A model generated the notes under the pieces. That model was given only the letters and a program-made list of their open reading frames with translations, was not told where the DNA came from and made no database searches. From NCBI GenBank assembly GCA_024635475.1, contig JAGXIW010000003.1, forward strand, positions 434,001 through 498,000: a DNA stretch of 64,000 nucleotides, in the 5' to 3' direction. Origin of the DNA: a bacterium. GTDB lineage: Bacteria > Patescibacteriota > Gracilibacteria > BD1-5 > UBA6164. The position numbers and the translations under genes are program-made. Below, in pieces: positions 34,556 through 47,641 of this stretch (the first letter of the stretch is position 1; each line of letters opens with the position of its first letter).

Positions 34556-37366
34556 ATGGATAGAACTGAAAAAAAAGAATCTTTATTTAAAAAAGTTTGG
34601 TTATGATTATCTAATAAACAAGATAAAAATATACAAGATAATATAATAAAAGACCAAAATGAAAATAATCTTAAAGTTATAGATAATAAGATCATTTATA
34701 CAAAAAATAGAATTGATTTTTATTCTAAAAATGAAGATTATAATAAGGCTTTAGATATGCTTAATAATTTTTATGATAATAATCAAGAAGATGAAAAAGC
34801 CATATCTTTTTATAATAAAGAAAAATTTATTTTGGATGCTTTATTGGTTTGAAAAAAGCCATTTTGGAAAAATTTATTTTGAGAAAAAAATAATTATAAC
34901 GATAAAGTAAAATGAGAAAATTTAAAAAATGAAAAAAAAGAAGCTCCTGAAAATAATCAAGAAAAAAAAGAGATAGAAATTATTTGAAATATCGAACAAA
35001 AAATTGAAGACAGCAAAAATGAATCTTCTATTAAAGAAGAGAATACGACCCCTAAAGAAGTTATTGAAAGTAATGAAAATAATAATATAGAAGTTAGTGA
35101 AATAAGTAAAGGTGATAAAAATTGAAATGAAGATATAAATATAAATAAGTTAGAAGAAAAAAAATTATGAATAAAACTGAAAATTAGAAATGGTTTAGAC
35201 GCAAAAAGTATTGGTGTAGAATATAATCAAATAAAAGAAGATTGAAAAAATCAAGAAAAAGTGGAATTGTTAGAACCAAAGATTGAAAATAATGAAATAA
35301 AATTGTGAATTCAAAAAAATAAACAAGAATTAAATAATATTAATTTAGTTAAAATTGGACATAATCTTATACAAGAAGAAGAAAATAGTCAAGAAAAAAC
35401 TGAAAATGTAAATGAAAAAGAAAAAAATAAATTTTTTATTTCTAATATCTTTGGTTTATCTGGATTAAAAGAAGAGAAAACGATAGATTTATTAACTATA
35501 GTAGATTTTGATTGAGCTATTAAATGAATTAGATTTTTTATAAATATAAAGGACTGGGTGAAAGCTAAAAGTTGAATAGAAGAGGTAAAACAAAAAGAAG
35601 AAAAAGCTTTTAATCTATTGTATGATAAGTTAGATTTACAAAAAGAAAAAAGGAAACAAAAAGATTTATATGATAAAAAATTACAAAAAATACAGAAATT
35701 AAAAAATCTCTTAGAGGATGAAAAAAATAAATATAATAAAAAAATAGAAATAGAAAAATTTAGAGTTAAATTTATTCAAATCAAAGAAATGTTAGATGAA
35801 TTAATTTGATGAAGGAAATACTATGAAGCAATGAATTTGATAAATAGTTTTTTTGAAGAAAATAAGGATAGTATTGCAGTTATAGAATTTTCCAATAAGT
35901 GGAAAAATATATTACAAAAAAAGATAAAAAATCAAGAAGGTAGAAAGGAAAAAGAAATATCTAAAAATATTAGAAAAGAAGCAGAAGACCTGATTTGAGA
36001 ACATATTAATTTATGAAATGAAAATATTAGTACTATTATTGATAAAAAAGATACTAATATAAGTTTATTAGAAAAATTAATTGATAAGTTTAATTTATAT
36101 AAAAAATTAAAAATTAAATTAAAGGAAAAAAATTTAATAGATGAAATTACTTTTCTTATAGAGAGTCAAAATGAAATTAATGAATTATCTAAAAGGAATA
36201 AATTAGAGAATATGCATATGTGACTTATAAAAGAGATAGAAAATGACAGGCTTTTATGATATGAACTTTATGCTAAAATTCTATGAAAAGATAAAATAAC
36301 AGGTGATACATTTTGATTTATGGAAGATGATACAACTTATAAATTTTTTCTTTGAGATGCAACTTGACATTGAATACAAGCATGACTTATAGTTACTTTA
36401 CTTACAAGACTGTTTTATAAATTTTCAAAAAATAATTTTTTGGAAAAAATTGTATTTGAAATAAATAATTGATTAAAACAGGATTTAAGAAGTTGAAATT
36501 TTATTACAGCGATATTTTTTGAAATAGATAAGAAAAATCTTGATAATATACAGTATATATGAATGGGGCATGAACCTATATTAATATATAGAAAAAGTAC
36601 AATGAAAATTGAAAAATTGGTAGCATGATGATTAGCTGCTTGAATAAGATTAATAGGTGATATTGAGCAAATAAAAACTCGTAGCATAAAATTAAATGAT
36701 TGAGATATAGTTTTTGTTTATAGTGATTGAATAGTAGAATCAAGAAATTCAGATAATAAATTACTTTGAATTGATTGATTATCTGATATTTTAGAAAAAA
36801 TATGTTTAAATTTTACATTATGAAAAAACATTGATTTATATAGTTCTATAATAGAAGAATTGAAAATATATAGATGATGAAGTTCTAATTTTTTTGATGA
36901 TGCAACTATTTTTATAATGAAAAGAAATACAGATAAGGATTTATTAGATAAAAAATCAGTATATTTAAAAAATTTATCTATAGAGGAGTGACTGTCTAAA
37001 AAAAATATACATGAACTTGAATGAAAAACCAAAGAGGAAGCAGAAATAGAACTTCTAAAAATAAGAAGAGAAAAACAATTAAAACTTATTATATCTAATT
37101 TGGAAAAACTTTATATAACTTGAGAAATACTTAAGTTAAAACAAGAGGCAATAAGATATATAAAAGAGTGATTTATACACAAAAAAATAAATTTATTTTT
37201 AAAAAAAGCTATAGAAAATGAAAGACAATATAAAATAGATTTGAAAACCCAAAAAATGAAAAGTAAATATTCAGTATTGAAAGATTTATTGAAAAAATGA
37301 GATTATGATACTGTTATAAAGGAAGCTAATGAAATAATATCTTCTGATTGAAATATAACTATATAA
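34556..37366 (+). CDS. 937-aa protein with coiled-coil N-terminus and SpoIIE/PP2C-like phosphatase domain
   Basis: GDTFGFMEDDTTYKFFLGDATGHGIQAGLIVTLLTRLFY...MGHEPILIYRKSTMKIEKLVAGGLAAGI...DGDIVFVYSDGIVESRN...FFDDATIFIMKR. Confidence 0.85.
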
Positions 37367-37400
37367 AGTAAGTGAATAATTAATAATTAATTAATGTTTT

Positions 37401-38618
37401 ATGTTTTTTAATGAATTTTACGATAAATATTGAAATTTTGATAATTCTAAATTTTTAACTTTATTAAACAAAGCTAAAAATTTAGAAATAAAAAATAGAA
37501 ATAGAAGATCATTACATAAATCTGCAAAACAGATAGTTTTATTTAGTAGTGTATCAAAAAAAGAAATATGGGGTTTTATTAATAAAATGTCAATATTTAC
37601 AAATTCATGAATTGATATAAAATCAGCATTATCAATAGTTATAAAACAAATTAAAAATCCAAAATTCAAGGATATAATTATAGAAATGAAATTAAATATA
37701 GATCATTGAATAACAATAGCTGAGACAATGCAACAATATCAAAAAATATTTGATTCTTTAGTAACAGCTCTTGTATGAGTATGAGAAAAAACATGACAAT
37801 TATGAAGAATTCTTCAAGAACTTGATAAAAGTTTACTTGAAAATATAGAATTAAAGTGAAAAGTTAAATGAGCGATGATTTATCCTATAATCTTGCTTGT
37901 TTTAACATTTGCAGTAGTTATCTTTATGATGGTATTTATCGTTCCAAAAATTACTGAAACTTTTACAAGAGCAAATATAGCATTACCAAAGTTAACACAG
38001 GTAATAGTAAATGTTTCTAATTTATTCAAAAATGATTTTTTAACTCTTATAGCAATATTTGTATGATTAAATATACTTATTAAATTAATTAAGAAGACCA
38101 ATGCTGGTAAAATGATGTTTGCAAAAATGGTAATTTGAATTCCTGTTTTTTGATCTATATTAAGACAATCAAATATTATATATTTTATAAAATCATTTAC
38201 AATCCTTTTGGATTCATGAGTTTTATTACTAGATGCTTTGAAAATATCAAGTGATGTAGTTCCAAATCTTGTTTATAAAAGAGAAGTAATGAGAATAAAA
38301 AACGAAGTTGAACTTTGATTACCTATATCAAAATCTCTATGATTGAATTTGGATTATGAAGAAAGTTTATATCTAAATAAATTATTCAATGAAGAATTTG
38401 CTTATGTAATAAGTACATGAGAAGAAACTTGAACTTTATCAGATTCTCTTAAAAAAATCTGAGCTAACTATGATGTAGAATTAAAGAGAAAAATATCAAA
38501 TTTATCATCATCTTTAGAACCAATAATCATCGTTATAGTCTGATTTTTGGTCGGTACTATCGTTGTTGGTATAATGCTTCCATTCTTTGAAATGTGAAAG
38601 GTTGCAAAAGAAATTTAA
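37401..38618 (+). CDS. pilC: Type IV pilus inner-membrane protein PilC/GspF
   Basis: FINKMSIFTNSGIDIKSALSIV...VGVGEKTGQLGRILQELDKSLLENIELKGKVKGAMIYPIILL...STGEETGTLSDSLKKIGANYD. Confidence 0.95.
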
Positions 38619-38625
38619 AAAAAAT

Positions 38626-38663
38626 AAAAACTATGTGAATGGATTCCATTCACATAGTTTTTA
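38626..38663. terminator. Intrinsic terminator
   Basis: AAAAACTATGTGAATGgattCCATTCACATAGTTTTTA. Confidence 0.95.
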
Positions 38664-38738
38664 TTTTTGTATAAAATTTGCTCATATTTATATAATATGA
38701 TAAAATAATATAGTTATATTATTCTAATTTTATTAGAA

Positions 38739-39575
38739 ATGTTAAAAGATTTTTTTTCTATATATATACATAATCAAAACTTGATTTATTGAATAATTTT
38801 AGAAATAATTATTATTTTAATTATAGCTGTGATTTTGAAGTATCTTAATACTAAAAGTATTTCTATTTTATTTGAATTGTTATACGAAAAAGTTTATTTA
38901 TTTTATGAAAGTATACTTGGGGAGATGGAAAAAAAATGGATTAAAACTTATATTGTAGTCTTATTTTTTGTGATATTTATATCAAATATGTTGGGAGTAG
39001 TATTAGAATTTGTAGCCCCTATATTTGGAATAGATGAAAAATGAGAATTTATAATGGAACATTATATAACAAACCCGACTTTAAATCTAAATTTTACATT
39101 AGCATTATCTATAAGTAGTATTTTTATGTTACTTGTTATACAATTTTCTAAATTATGATACAAACACTTTTTTCTAGAGTATTTACCAGTTTTTTGAAAA
39201 TGATATATTTTTATGGAAAGATGAAAGTTGAATAAATATATTTATTACTTTTTAAACTTCTTTGTAAAATTATTTGATATAATTTTGTCTTTATTTATAT
39301 CTATATTAGAAATAGTTTGATTGCTTGCAAAAGTTGTTTCTCTAGCTTTTAGATTATTTGGTAATATGGTTTCTTGAAGTATTTTGGTCACTATAATAAT
39401 TATAAGTCTATCCTTAAGCACAAAAGAATTAACATCTTTTCTTTGAGGATTTAGTTTTCCTATAATTTTACCCATTTTTATATATCTACAAGAGATTTTG
39501 ATTGCTTTGGTTCAAGCTTTTGTTTTTCCTTTGCTTGTATCTATTTTTATAAAAACTTCAACATCACATTGATAA
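38739..39575 (+). CDS. atpB: F-type ATP synthase subunit a
   Basis: Polytopic; SLAFRLFGNMVSGSILVTIIIISL...PIILPIFIYLQEILIALVQAFVFPLLVSIFIKTSTSHG. Confidence 0.92.
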
Positions 39576-39643
39576 ATATTAGTTAATAGGTAATAATTTT
39601 TTATTGTTTATTATGTACTATTTATCATTTAATAATATTAATT

Positions 39644-40087
39644 ATGGAATTAAATTTACAAGCTATAGGAGTAGTCTTTAGTATAGGTTTAACTTGAATA
39701 TGAGCATCTTTATGACAACTATTGCTTACAAGAATGGCTATGGATACTCTTGGGAAAAATCCTAAAATAGGTAAAGAAATACTTATCCAGACAACAGTAT
39801 GAATAACTTTGATAGAATCGATAGTTATCTTTTGATTACTAGTTGCATTTAAGATATTAAATACTGAAATTGATTATGTAACAGCTATAGCAGCTTGATT
39901 ATCTATATGACTTACTTGATTTATAGTATGACTTGGAGAATGAAAACTTATGGCAACATCAATAGAATCACTTAATCGTAATCCAGAAAATAAAAACCAA
40001 GTTTTGATGTTTATGATTTTATTTGCAGCACTTTTAGAGTCTGTTGTTATATTTGGTTTACTTGTTTCTCTTAGTCTACTTAAGTAG
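39644..40087 (+). CDS. atpE: ATP synthase subunit c, tandem-duplicated (four TM helices)
   Basis: IGLTGIGASLGQLLLTRMAMDTLGKNPKIGKEILIQTTVGITLIESIVIFGLLVAF + LSIGLTGFIVGLGEGKLMATSIESLNRNPENKNQVLMFMILFAALLESVVIFGLLVSL. Confidence 0.92.
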
Positions 40088-40107
40088 TTTTTTTAAATTA
40101 AATTCTT

Positions 40108-40572
40108 ATGTTTGAAATAGACCCATGATTAGTTGTAGCTCAAATATTAAATTTCTTAATTATGTTTTTTATATTTAAGAAATTTGTATCAGATAGTATG
40201 AGTGATTTAGTTTTGGAAAGAAAAAAATCATTAGAAAAGCTTTTAAGTGCAGATTTTTATTATGATGAAAAAATAAAAAATGCAGAAAAACAAAGACAAG
40301 AAATATTGGATAAAGCTCGCATAGAGTCAAAAGAATATGTAAATCAAAGTCAGGAAATAGCATCAATAAAATCTCAAGAATTAATTCAAAAAGCAAATAG
40401 CGATGTTATGTATATTCTTGATTCATGAAAAAAAGAAGTAGAAAAAGAAAGAGTTGATATGCTTGAAGAAATAGAAGAAAGTGCATTAAATTTATCACTA
40501 GAATTAAATAAAAAATTATTTGGTAATACTTGCCAAAATAGTTCGTTTGTAGATAAACAAATAAAAAAATAA
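40108..40572 (+). CDS. atpF: F-type ATP synthase subunit b
   Basis: GLVVAQILNFLIMFFIFKKFVSDSMSDLVLERKKSLEKLLS + long helix; follows atpE. Confidence 0.85.
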
Positions 40573-40594
40573 TTCAATTTTTATAATTCATTAA

Positions 40595-40632
40595 TAAATC
40601 CTAAGAAATATATTTCTTAGGATTTATTTTTT
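40595..40632. terminator. Intrinsic terminator
   Basis: AAATCCTAAGAAATATATTTCTTAGGATTTATTTTTT. Confidence 0.9.
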
Positions 40633-40711
40633 AATATTCATTCATACAAAAGTTGAAATTTGAAATAAAAAGGTTAATATGTTTTAAGGGTATTTTTTAA
40701 TATTATAAACT

Positions 40712-41638
40712 ATGAATTATTTACAAAAAATGGCTAGTTTTACTGAGGATAATCTTCCTTCACTTGATGAGGTTGTTATTTGAGCTTTAGAATTATTTGA
40801 AAATAATGAAATAAAAAAACTTGATGTAAGTGAATTCAAAAAACCATTAATAGCTTGATCTGGTAATGCTATAGTGACAGCAAGAAATATATTTTCTAAG
40901 ATTGATGCAATCTTTTGTGATGAAACAACAATAGATGATTGTTTAAATAAAGATATAGATGGACTTATTATTTGTTCTGCTTCAGGAGAAAAACATGCTA
41001 TAATCTTTGCTGAAAAAGCACTGAAAAAATGAATCAAAACAAAGCTTCTTACCTGCAATCCCAATTCAACTACTTCAAAAATTATTTGAAAAGAAAATAC
41101 TGTTGTAACTCTTAAAAATAGAGAGCCGTATACTTACAATACTTCAACTTATATGTGATGGATATTTGCATTAACTTGAGAAAAAGTAGAAGACATAAAA
41201 AAGTTTATTGAGAATAATATAGATAAAGTATTAAAAAATGTAGATTTTTCTAAATATGATTCATATCTATTAATTACTCCTGATAAGTTTTCTTGAATTA
41301 ATCAACTTTTTTCAGTTAAATTTATTGAATTATTTTGAAGAAAAATAGCAAGGGATGTATTTTCATATGAACATTTAAAACATGCTATAACTGTTGTTCC
41401 AAATAATAAGGAATTGGCTATATCTTTTGGTAAATGAGAATTTTATTTTGAGTGAAACCATATAAATTTTCCATTACCATTAGATGCTGATTTATGAGCT
41501 ATGATTGCAATAGGATATTATGTAATTTGAAAAATCCAGAATTCTCACCCACATTATTTTAAAAAAAGTATATGAAAATATATAGAAAATGTGAATAAAA
41601 CAGATTTTTGAAAATGACTAAAAATTATAGTTGAGTAA
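40712..41638 (+). CDS. SIS-domain sugar isomerase-like protein
   Basis: PLIAGSGNAIVTARNIF...GLIICSASGEKHAIIFAEKALKKGIKTKLLTCNPNSTTSKI. Confidence 0.7.
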
Positions 41639-41732
41639 ATAATGTATCGCTTATATTCTTATATATTGTAGACTGTTTAAAATAATTAATGATTTAACTA
41701 ATCTCATAAATTTATTTTATAAAAAACAATTA

Positions 41733-42890
41733 ATGAAAATAGCATATATATACAACAATAAAAATAATCATAAAATGTCAAATGGGGCTCATTATATAAA
41801 TGATCTTATAGTTTGTAAGCTAAAGGAAAATTGAGTTGATGTAAAAAGTTTTTTTCCTAGATTTAGCTTAAAAGATATTCCGATAAATTTTGAATGAGTA
41901 AAAAATATTTTATTTTTTTATTCACTACTTGAAAAAAAAGATAAGATTTTAAAATACGATATTATTCAATGAACAACTTATACTCCTTTGGCATTTATGA
42001 GCTTTCCAACACCGATTATATCACACTTTGGTTCGACTACAATTGGTTTTTTAAATTCTGTACCAAAAACAAATTGTATTGAAAATGAATGTCAAAATAT
42101 CTTAAGAACTTTAAATAAAATATGAATCATCAATGATGTTGATATAAAAAGTTGAAAATCATTAAATGATATAGCTTCTATAGAGAAATATGCCGCACAA
42201 AAAGCGGATTATATAATTGCAACTTCTAAAGTCGTCAAAAAAGATTTACTCAAAATATGAATTAAAACAAAAAAAATCATTGTAATTCATAATGCAATAG
42301 AAGATTATTGGTTTTTAAATTACAATAAGATATTTCTTGCAACACCAAAAATTATTTTTCTTGGAAGAATTGGAGAGGATCCATTCACTCTTAAATTAAA
42401 ATGATTAGATCGTCTAATTTATCTTTATCAAAAATTTCCTAAGATTCAAAAAATATCGATAATTAGTTCAAACAGCAAAAAATTGATAGAATATTTGAAA
42501 ACAGATATTGAAAATAACAATGTTGAAGCAAATACTATAAAAGAAAATATTCCTAAAATATTAGCTAATAATTCAGGTAGCATAATGCTTGTAACTTCTC
42601 GCTACGAATGATTTTCTTTAAGTTTGGTAGAATGAATGTCACAATGACTTATTCCTATCTGTTTTCCTGTATGAGTAGTTCCTGAGATAATTCGTAATTG
42701 AGAAAATGGCTTTATAATAAATGATATATATGAAGCTGAAGAAAAAATTCAATATATTCTTGATAACAATAATATTAGAAAAAATTTATCAAAAAATGCA
42801 GAACTCACTGTAAATCAATTTAAATCAGAAATTTTAGCCTCAAAACTTATAAAATTATATAAGAAAATACTAAAAAAAGAGAAAGTTTAA
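41733..42890 (+). CDS. Glycosyltransferase family 4
   Basis: MKIAYIYNNKNNHKMSNGAHYINDL...KKIIVIHNAIE...ATPKIIFLGRIGE...VTSRYEGFSLSLVEGMSQGLIPICFPVGVVPEIIRNGENGFI. Confidence 0.88.
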
Positions 42891-42903
42891 ATAAATTAAA
42901 AAT

Positions 42904-44118
42904 CTAATTTTTTCTAAATCCTAATTTTAAATCATTTCATTTTCAAAGTAGACAAGTTCCAAAAGAAATTTTGTGTGATCAATATCTTGTATTTATATTT
43001 TCAATAGTTTTATATAAATTATAATTATTTTCTTTTCATCTTAAAAGTCAATCAAAGATATTTTTTTGCTGTGGTAAATAATTTCTTAATTCATTAAAAA
43101 TTATTCAAGTAGAACGGTATAGAAAACTCTCGTTATAATTACATTCAAATAATTTAATTAAAGAAGAAAATATAATATTTCTATTATTTGTATGCTCTTG
43201 TAAATTGAATTCATATATAAGAGTTTGAAAATTCTTTGTTCTAAGTAATAAAGCAATTTTTCTTATTTCTAGATTTTTTTCTGTTAGTTTTTCAAAAAGC
43301 CTTTCAAAGTTTTCGATAAGTTGAATAAATAAAAATTTTTTGTCAGAGCTTATATGATGATTAAAACTTCTAGTTCTAGACATAGATTTTATTTCTTTGG
43401 ATTTTTTTACGATAAAAGCATTTACTCAAACGAGTTCCAACCACAAATCAGTAGCTGTTTTTCAGATTTTATTTTTTAAATCCCAAAATCATAATCATAC
43501 AAAATCATAGATACTTTTTGCTTCACCTCTAAGTTTATTTTGGTGTGATTTTCATATAAATGGTATTTTTGATATATCTAAATTTTTAAAAAGTGTAATT
43601 TCTTTTTCTTTATCAAATCATATATAAATTCAAAAAGGTTTATTTATTTTTGAAAATATTTTCGCTTTGATACGAGTATCAGCACATCATATACTTACGG
43701 GAATTCAAATTTCTTTTAAAATATTTTGTTGTAAATTTTTTAAATATGATTCTAAAGACAGTTTATAAAGTTCTGGTAATCATGTTATTTCACAAAAAGC
43801 TTCATCAATAGAAAAAGGTTCCAAAGTCAGGGTACAATCTTCTAAATAATTAAATATCTCATCACTAATTTTTTCATAATAAGAATGGTCTCCATGCAAA
43901 AAAAATCAATTATTTCGAAGTATCTTTTTTGCCTCCCAAATAGGAGTTCATGTTTTGATTCATAATGCTTTACAATTATATGTACAAGCAACAATAATCT
44001 GCTCTCATACACAAACATGTTTTCATCTTAAATTAGGATTTTTGAGTATCTCACATGAAGCAAAAAAACTATCACAATCCAGATGTATAAATACTTTTTT
44101 AGATTTTCTTAATAGCAT
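42904..44118 (-). CDS. Y-family DNA polymerase (DinB/UmuC)
   Basis: KVFIHLDCDSFFASCEILKNPNLRGKHVCVGEQIIVACTYNCKALGIKTGTPI...LEPFSIDEAFCEITG...IGCADTRIKAKIFSKINKPFG. Confidence 0.93.
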
Positions 44119-44179
44119 GATTGTATAAAAATATAATGGTATATATAAAGTATATAAACATTTGTAAAAAAGTAAAATA

Positions 44180-44215
44180 AAAAACTCTTATAAAATAAAT
44201 ATATAAGAGTTTTTT
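44180..44215. terminator. Intrinsic terminator
   Basis: AAAAACTCTTATaaaataaatATATAAGAGTTTTTT. Confidence 0.75.
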
Positions 44216-44289
44216 AAAATGTTGGAATTATAGAAAATAAATTATTATTCTCAACTTCCTGTAACTATCTTTTGTTTTTTAAGAATGAA

Positions 44290-45525
44290 CTATTTAACCG
44301 AAATTTTATCATAAGTAATTTTATAAACTACTCCTTTTTTATCATCTGTAACGAATGCAAGTCATCCTGGAAAGGTAAGTATATCAACTGGACGACCAAG
44401 ACCACTACCTGCCTCATCTAACCAACCATAAATAAAATCTTCTATTTTTTCAACCTTTCAATTATCATCAAGTTTTATATGTACTATCTTATATCAAGTT
44501 GGCTCACTTCTATTCCAAGATCAATGATATGATACTAGTAAATCATTCCAGTAATTTTCTGGCCATCATTCCTCAGGTACAAAACTAAGTCACAAAGGAG
44601 CACTATGTGCTTGTAGATCAATATGTGCAGGAATTTTATCTAGACATGGATTTCTTATATAAGTTTTTTTATCAAATTCACTATCATGTATATTTTGCCC
44701 ATAACAAATTGGCCAACCATAATCATTTCATTTTTTTATTATATTTATTTCATCGGGAGGGATATCATCTCATAAATTATCTCTTCACATTTCAGTTGCC
44801 CACAAATCTCAATTTATTGGATTTGTAGCCATAAATACAGAATTACGAAGTCAACTTGCAACTTTTTCGAAGTTGCTTCAATCAGTATTAACTGAGTAAA
44901 TAGTAGCTATTCTTTCATCTTGTTCAATACAAGTATCACAAGTTGATCATATCGATATATATAATTTGTCATCAGGACCATAGAGTAATGAACGAGTGAA
45001 ATGTCTTCATCACTCAGGCAAATCAATTAATTTGGTAGGTTTAGAATCAGAATAAAGTGTTAATTTCGATAATTTATCACCTTCAGCATAATATAGAGTT
45101 AAACCATCAGGGCTCAAGGCTAATCAGTGAGGATTCTTTAGGCCTTTTATAATATCAATTTTATTCTTAATAACTCAATTGGAATTTTCTAAAAGAGTGA
45201 TTATTCATTCACTTGTACGACTTAATAGATAATTTCATTTTATATCTGGTCATATCAAATCTCTAGCTCATGATAGTTTGTCAGCAAAAATAGAAATAGT
45301 AAAATCTGTAGGTACTTTTAAACCTAAATCGGTTTTATCTATTCAATTATATGTTAGAGTTTCTTTTGTAACATCTTGTTCCTTTGTCTTGTTACTTGTT
45401 CAAGTATTTGTATCAATTATACCTGTATTTGTGTCTTTAATAGTTGGTTTCTGAGAATTCTGATTATTACAACTTGTTAATAAACTAATTAACATTATTG
45501 TTACAATTAATTTTATTTTAATCAT
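44290..45525 (-). CDS. Glucose/sorbosone dehydrogenase-like beta-propeller lipoprotein
   Basis: lipobox ISLLTSCNN; GLKVPTDFTISIFADKLSGARDLI...NPHGLALSPDGLTLYYAEGDK...IYSVNTDGSNFEKVASGLRNSVFMATNPINGDLWATEMGRD. Confidence 0.85.
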
Positions 45526-45742
45526 ATATAAATAGTTAAAATATAAAAAATTTGTAAAAAATAGGTTAGTTGTTTTTAAGAAATAAAATATTATATTTGC
45601 TCTACGATTATAATTTAAAATTAAATAAATTCAAATAAAAAGAGGATTTTAATATTTAAAACATATCTAATAATATTTGTAATTATAATTTTTTTTATAT
45701 AATATAAAATAAATAAATTTTATTATCTAATATTATTAAATT

Positions 45743-46213
45743 ATGTTTAATTTAAAAAAATATTATATTATAATTTCTTTAATCTTAAGTTTATCATTAT
45801 TGGGCAGTTGTTCAAATTGAACTCAAGATACTCAAAATACTAAAATTAATACAGGTGTAACTGAAGTTTCACCAACAGATACAAGTTCAACTTGAACTCA
45901 AAATACTCAAAGTAATACTGGTGTGACAGAAGTTTCACCAACAGATACAAGTTCAAATCTTGTTACAAATATAAATATTAATATAAAAGATTTTTTATTT
46001 AATCCAGAAAGTGTTACGATCAAAGTTTGAACAATTGTAACATGGACCAATGAAGATTCAGCTCCTCATACTGCTACTTCCGGTGGCAATTTTGATTCTT
46101 GAAAATTAAATAAATGAGATTCATTTAGTTTTACATTTCGTGATGTAGGTAATTTTGATTATATTTGTACTTATCACCCAAATATGAAAGGTAAAATAAT
46201 TGTTGAAAATTAA
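45743..46213 (+). CDS. Cupredoxin (plastocyanin-like) lipoprotein
   Basis: lipobox LSLLGSCSN; VTIKVGTIVTWTNEDSAPHTATSGGNFDSGKLNKGDSFSFTFRDVGNFDYICTYHPNMKGKIIVEN (H...C..H..M). Confidence 0.92.
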
Positions 46214-46244
46214 ATTATAATATTAAAAATATTATTAACTAAAT

Positions 46245-46940
46245 TTAATTATAATCTTTTTTTATAATCTTATTTTTTACTATTATTAATGTTAGTATTA
46301 TTAAAATAATGTAACTAGTTAATATTATAAAAAATTCAGTTTGTTTTGATATTATTCAAATTAAAGCCCATATAAATACTATAGAAGTAACTAAAGAATT
46401 ATATTTTTTAATAATTATATAGTTTATAATTCATCATATTATTAATGATATTACTCATAAAATAACTGGTTCTGAATATATGTTTGAATAAACTAAAAAA
46501 ATATGAGCATTTGCTATACTAGCTACTAATATCCATCAAAAGAATAAATCAGATATATTTTGAAATACAACATTTTTTTCTCTATTTATTGACAAATATC
46601 AAAGTATTGATAGTAATATCATCATTATTATTAGACTAACTCAAATATAATTATAATGCCAAGGGAATAACCATAATGCAGATATAATTTGAGCACTAAT
46701 TAATAATAAAATTTTGTTTTTTTTAATTTTAATATTTTTAGCCACCATATAAATTCATAAAAAAATCCAACTCAGATATATAATACTCCAAATTGAAAAA
46801 GTAAATCATGCGGGGGTAATAGATGTTGAATATAAATTTGAGATGTCCGCTTGGCTATTTCAGTTTAATGGTAATATTGATAAATATGATGTTAATCAAA
46901 TTGAAATTATTGAAGAAATTATAAATATATATTTTTTCAT
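46245..46940 (-). CDS. TspO/MBR-like multi-TM membrane protein
   Basis: ITPAGFTFSIWSIIYLSWIFLGIYM...ALWLFPWHYNYI. Confidence 0.55.
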
Positions 46941-47048
46941 AATTATTTTTTATAAAAATAATATAATTATTATATAGATTTTAATATAAAAGTACAAAAT
47001 AAAAAACATAACAATTTAAAAGTTATGTTTTTGGCTTAAAATAGATAT

Positions 47049-47123
47049 TGGTACTCCTATGGGGAATTGAACCCCAGTTCCAGCCTTGAGAAGGCCATGT
47101 CCTAACCACTAGACGATAGGAGC
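47049..47123 (-). tRNA. tRNA-Glu(CTC), CCA encoded
   Basis: GCTCCTATCGTCTAGTGGTTAGGACATGGCCTTCTCAAGGCTGGAACTGGGGTTCAATTCCCCATAGGAGTACCA. Confidence 0.93.
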
Positions 47124-47179
47124 AAAAAATAGAATTTTAGACTAGCAAAAAAAACTAATCTAAAATTCTATTTTAATTA

Positions 47180-47641
47180 TTATAATTTAGCAGCAACATC
47201 TGCTTTACTCATACCATGTATATCAGTAGTAACTCAAGTAGCTCTAGCTGTACCATCTATGATTTTCATAGCTCAAGCTAGATCTTTTGCATTTAAATCT
47301 ACTATTTTTTGTGTAGCGATTTCTTTTAATTGATCAAAAGTTAGGTGTCCAACTTTATCTTTTTGAGGGATTTTTGATCAACTTGCAAGACCTAATTTAG
47401 CTTTTACTAAACCTGATGCAGGTGGTTCTTTTACTACGAAATCGAAACTTTTATCTACATAAACTGTGATAACTACAGGTAGTATAACTCACATTTTATC
47501 TTTTGTTCTGTCATTGAATTGAGCAGTAAATTGAGGAATTGGTACTCAATGTTGTCATAAAGCAGGTCAAACCGGAGGAGCTGGAGTAGCTTGTCCTCAC
47601 TTGATCTGTAACTTTATAAATGCTTTGATTTTTTTTGCCAT
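47180..47641 (-). CDS. rplK: Ribosomal protein L11
   Basis: [46 protein letters not shown]... Confidence 0.97.
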
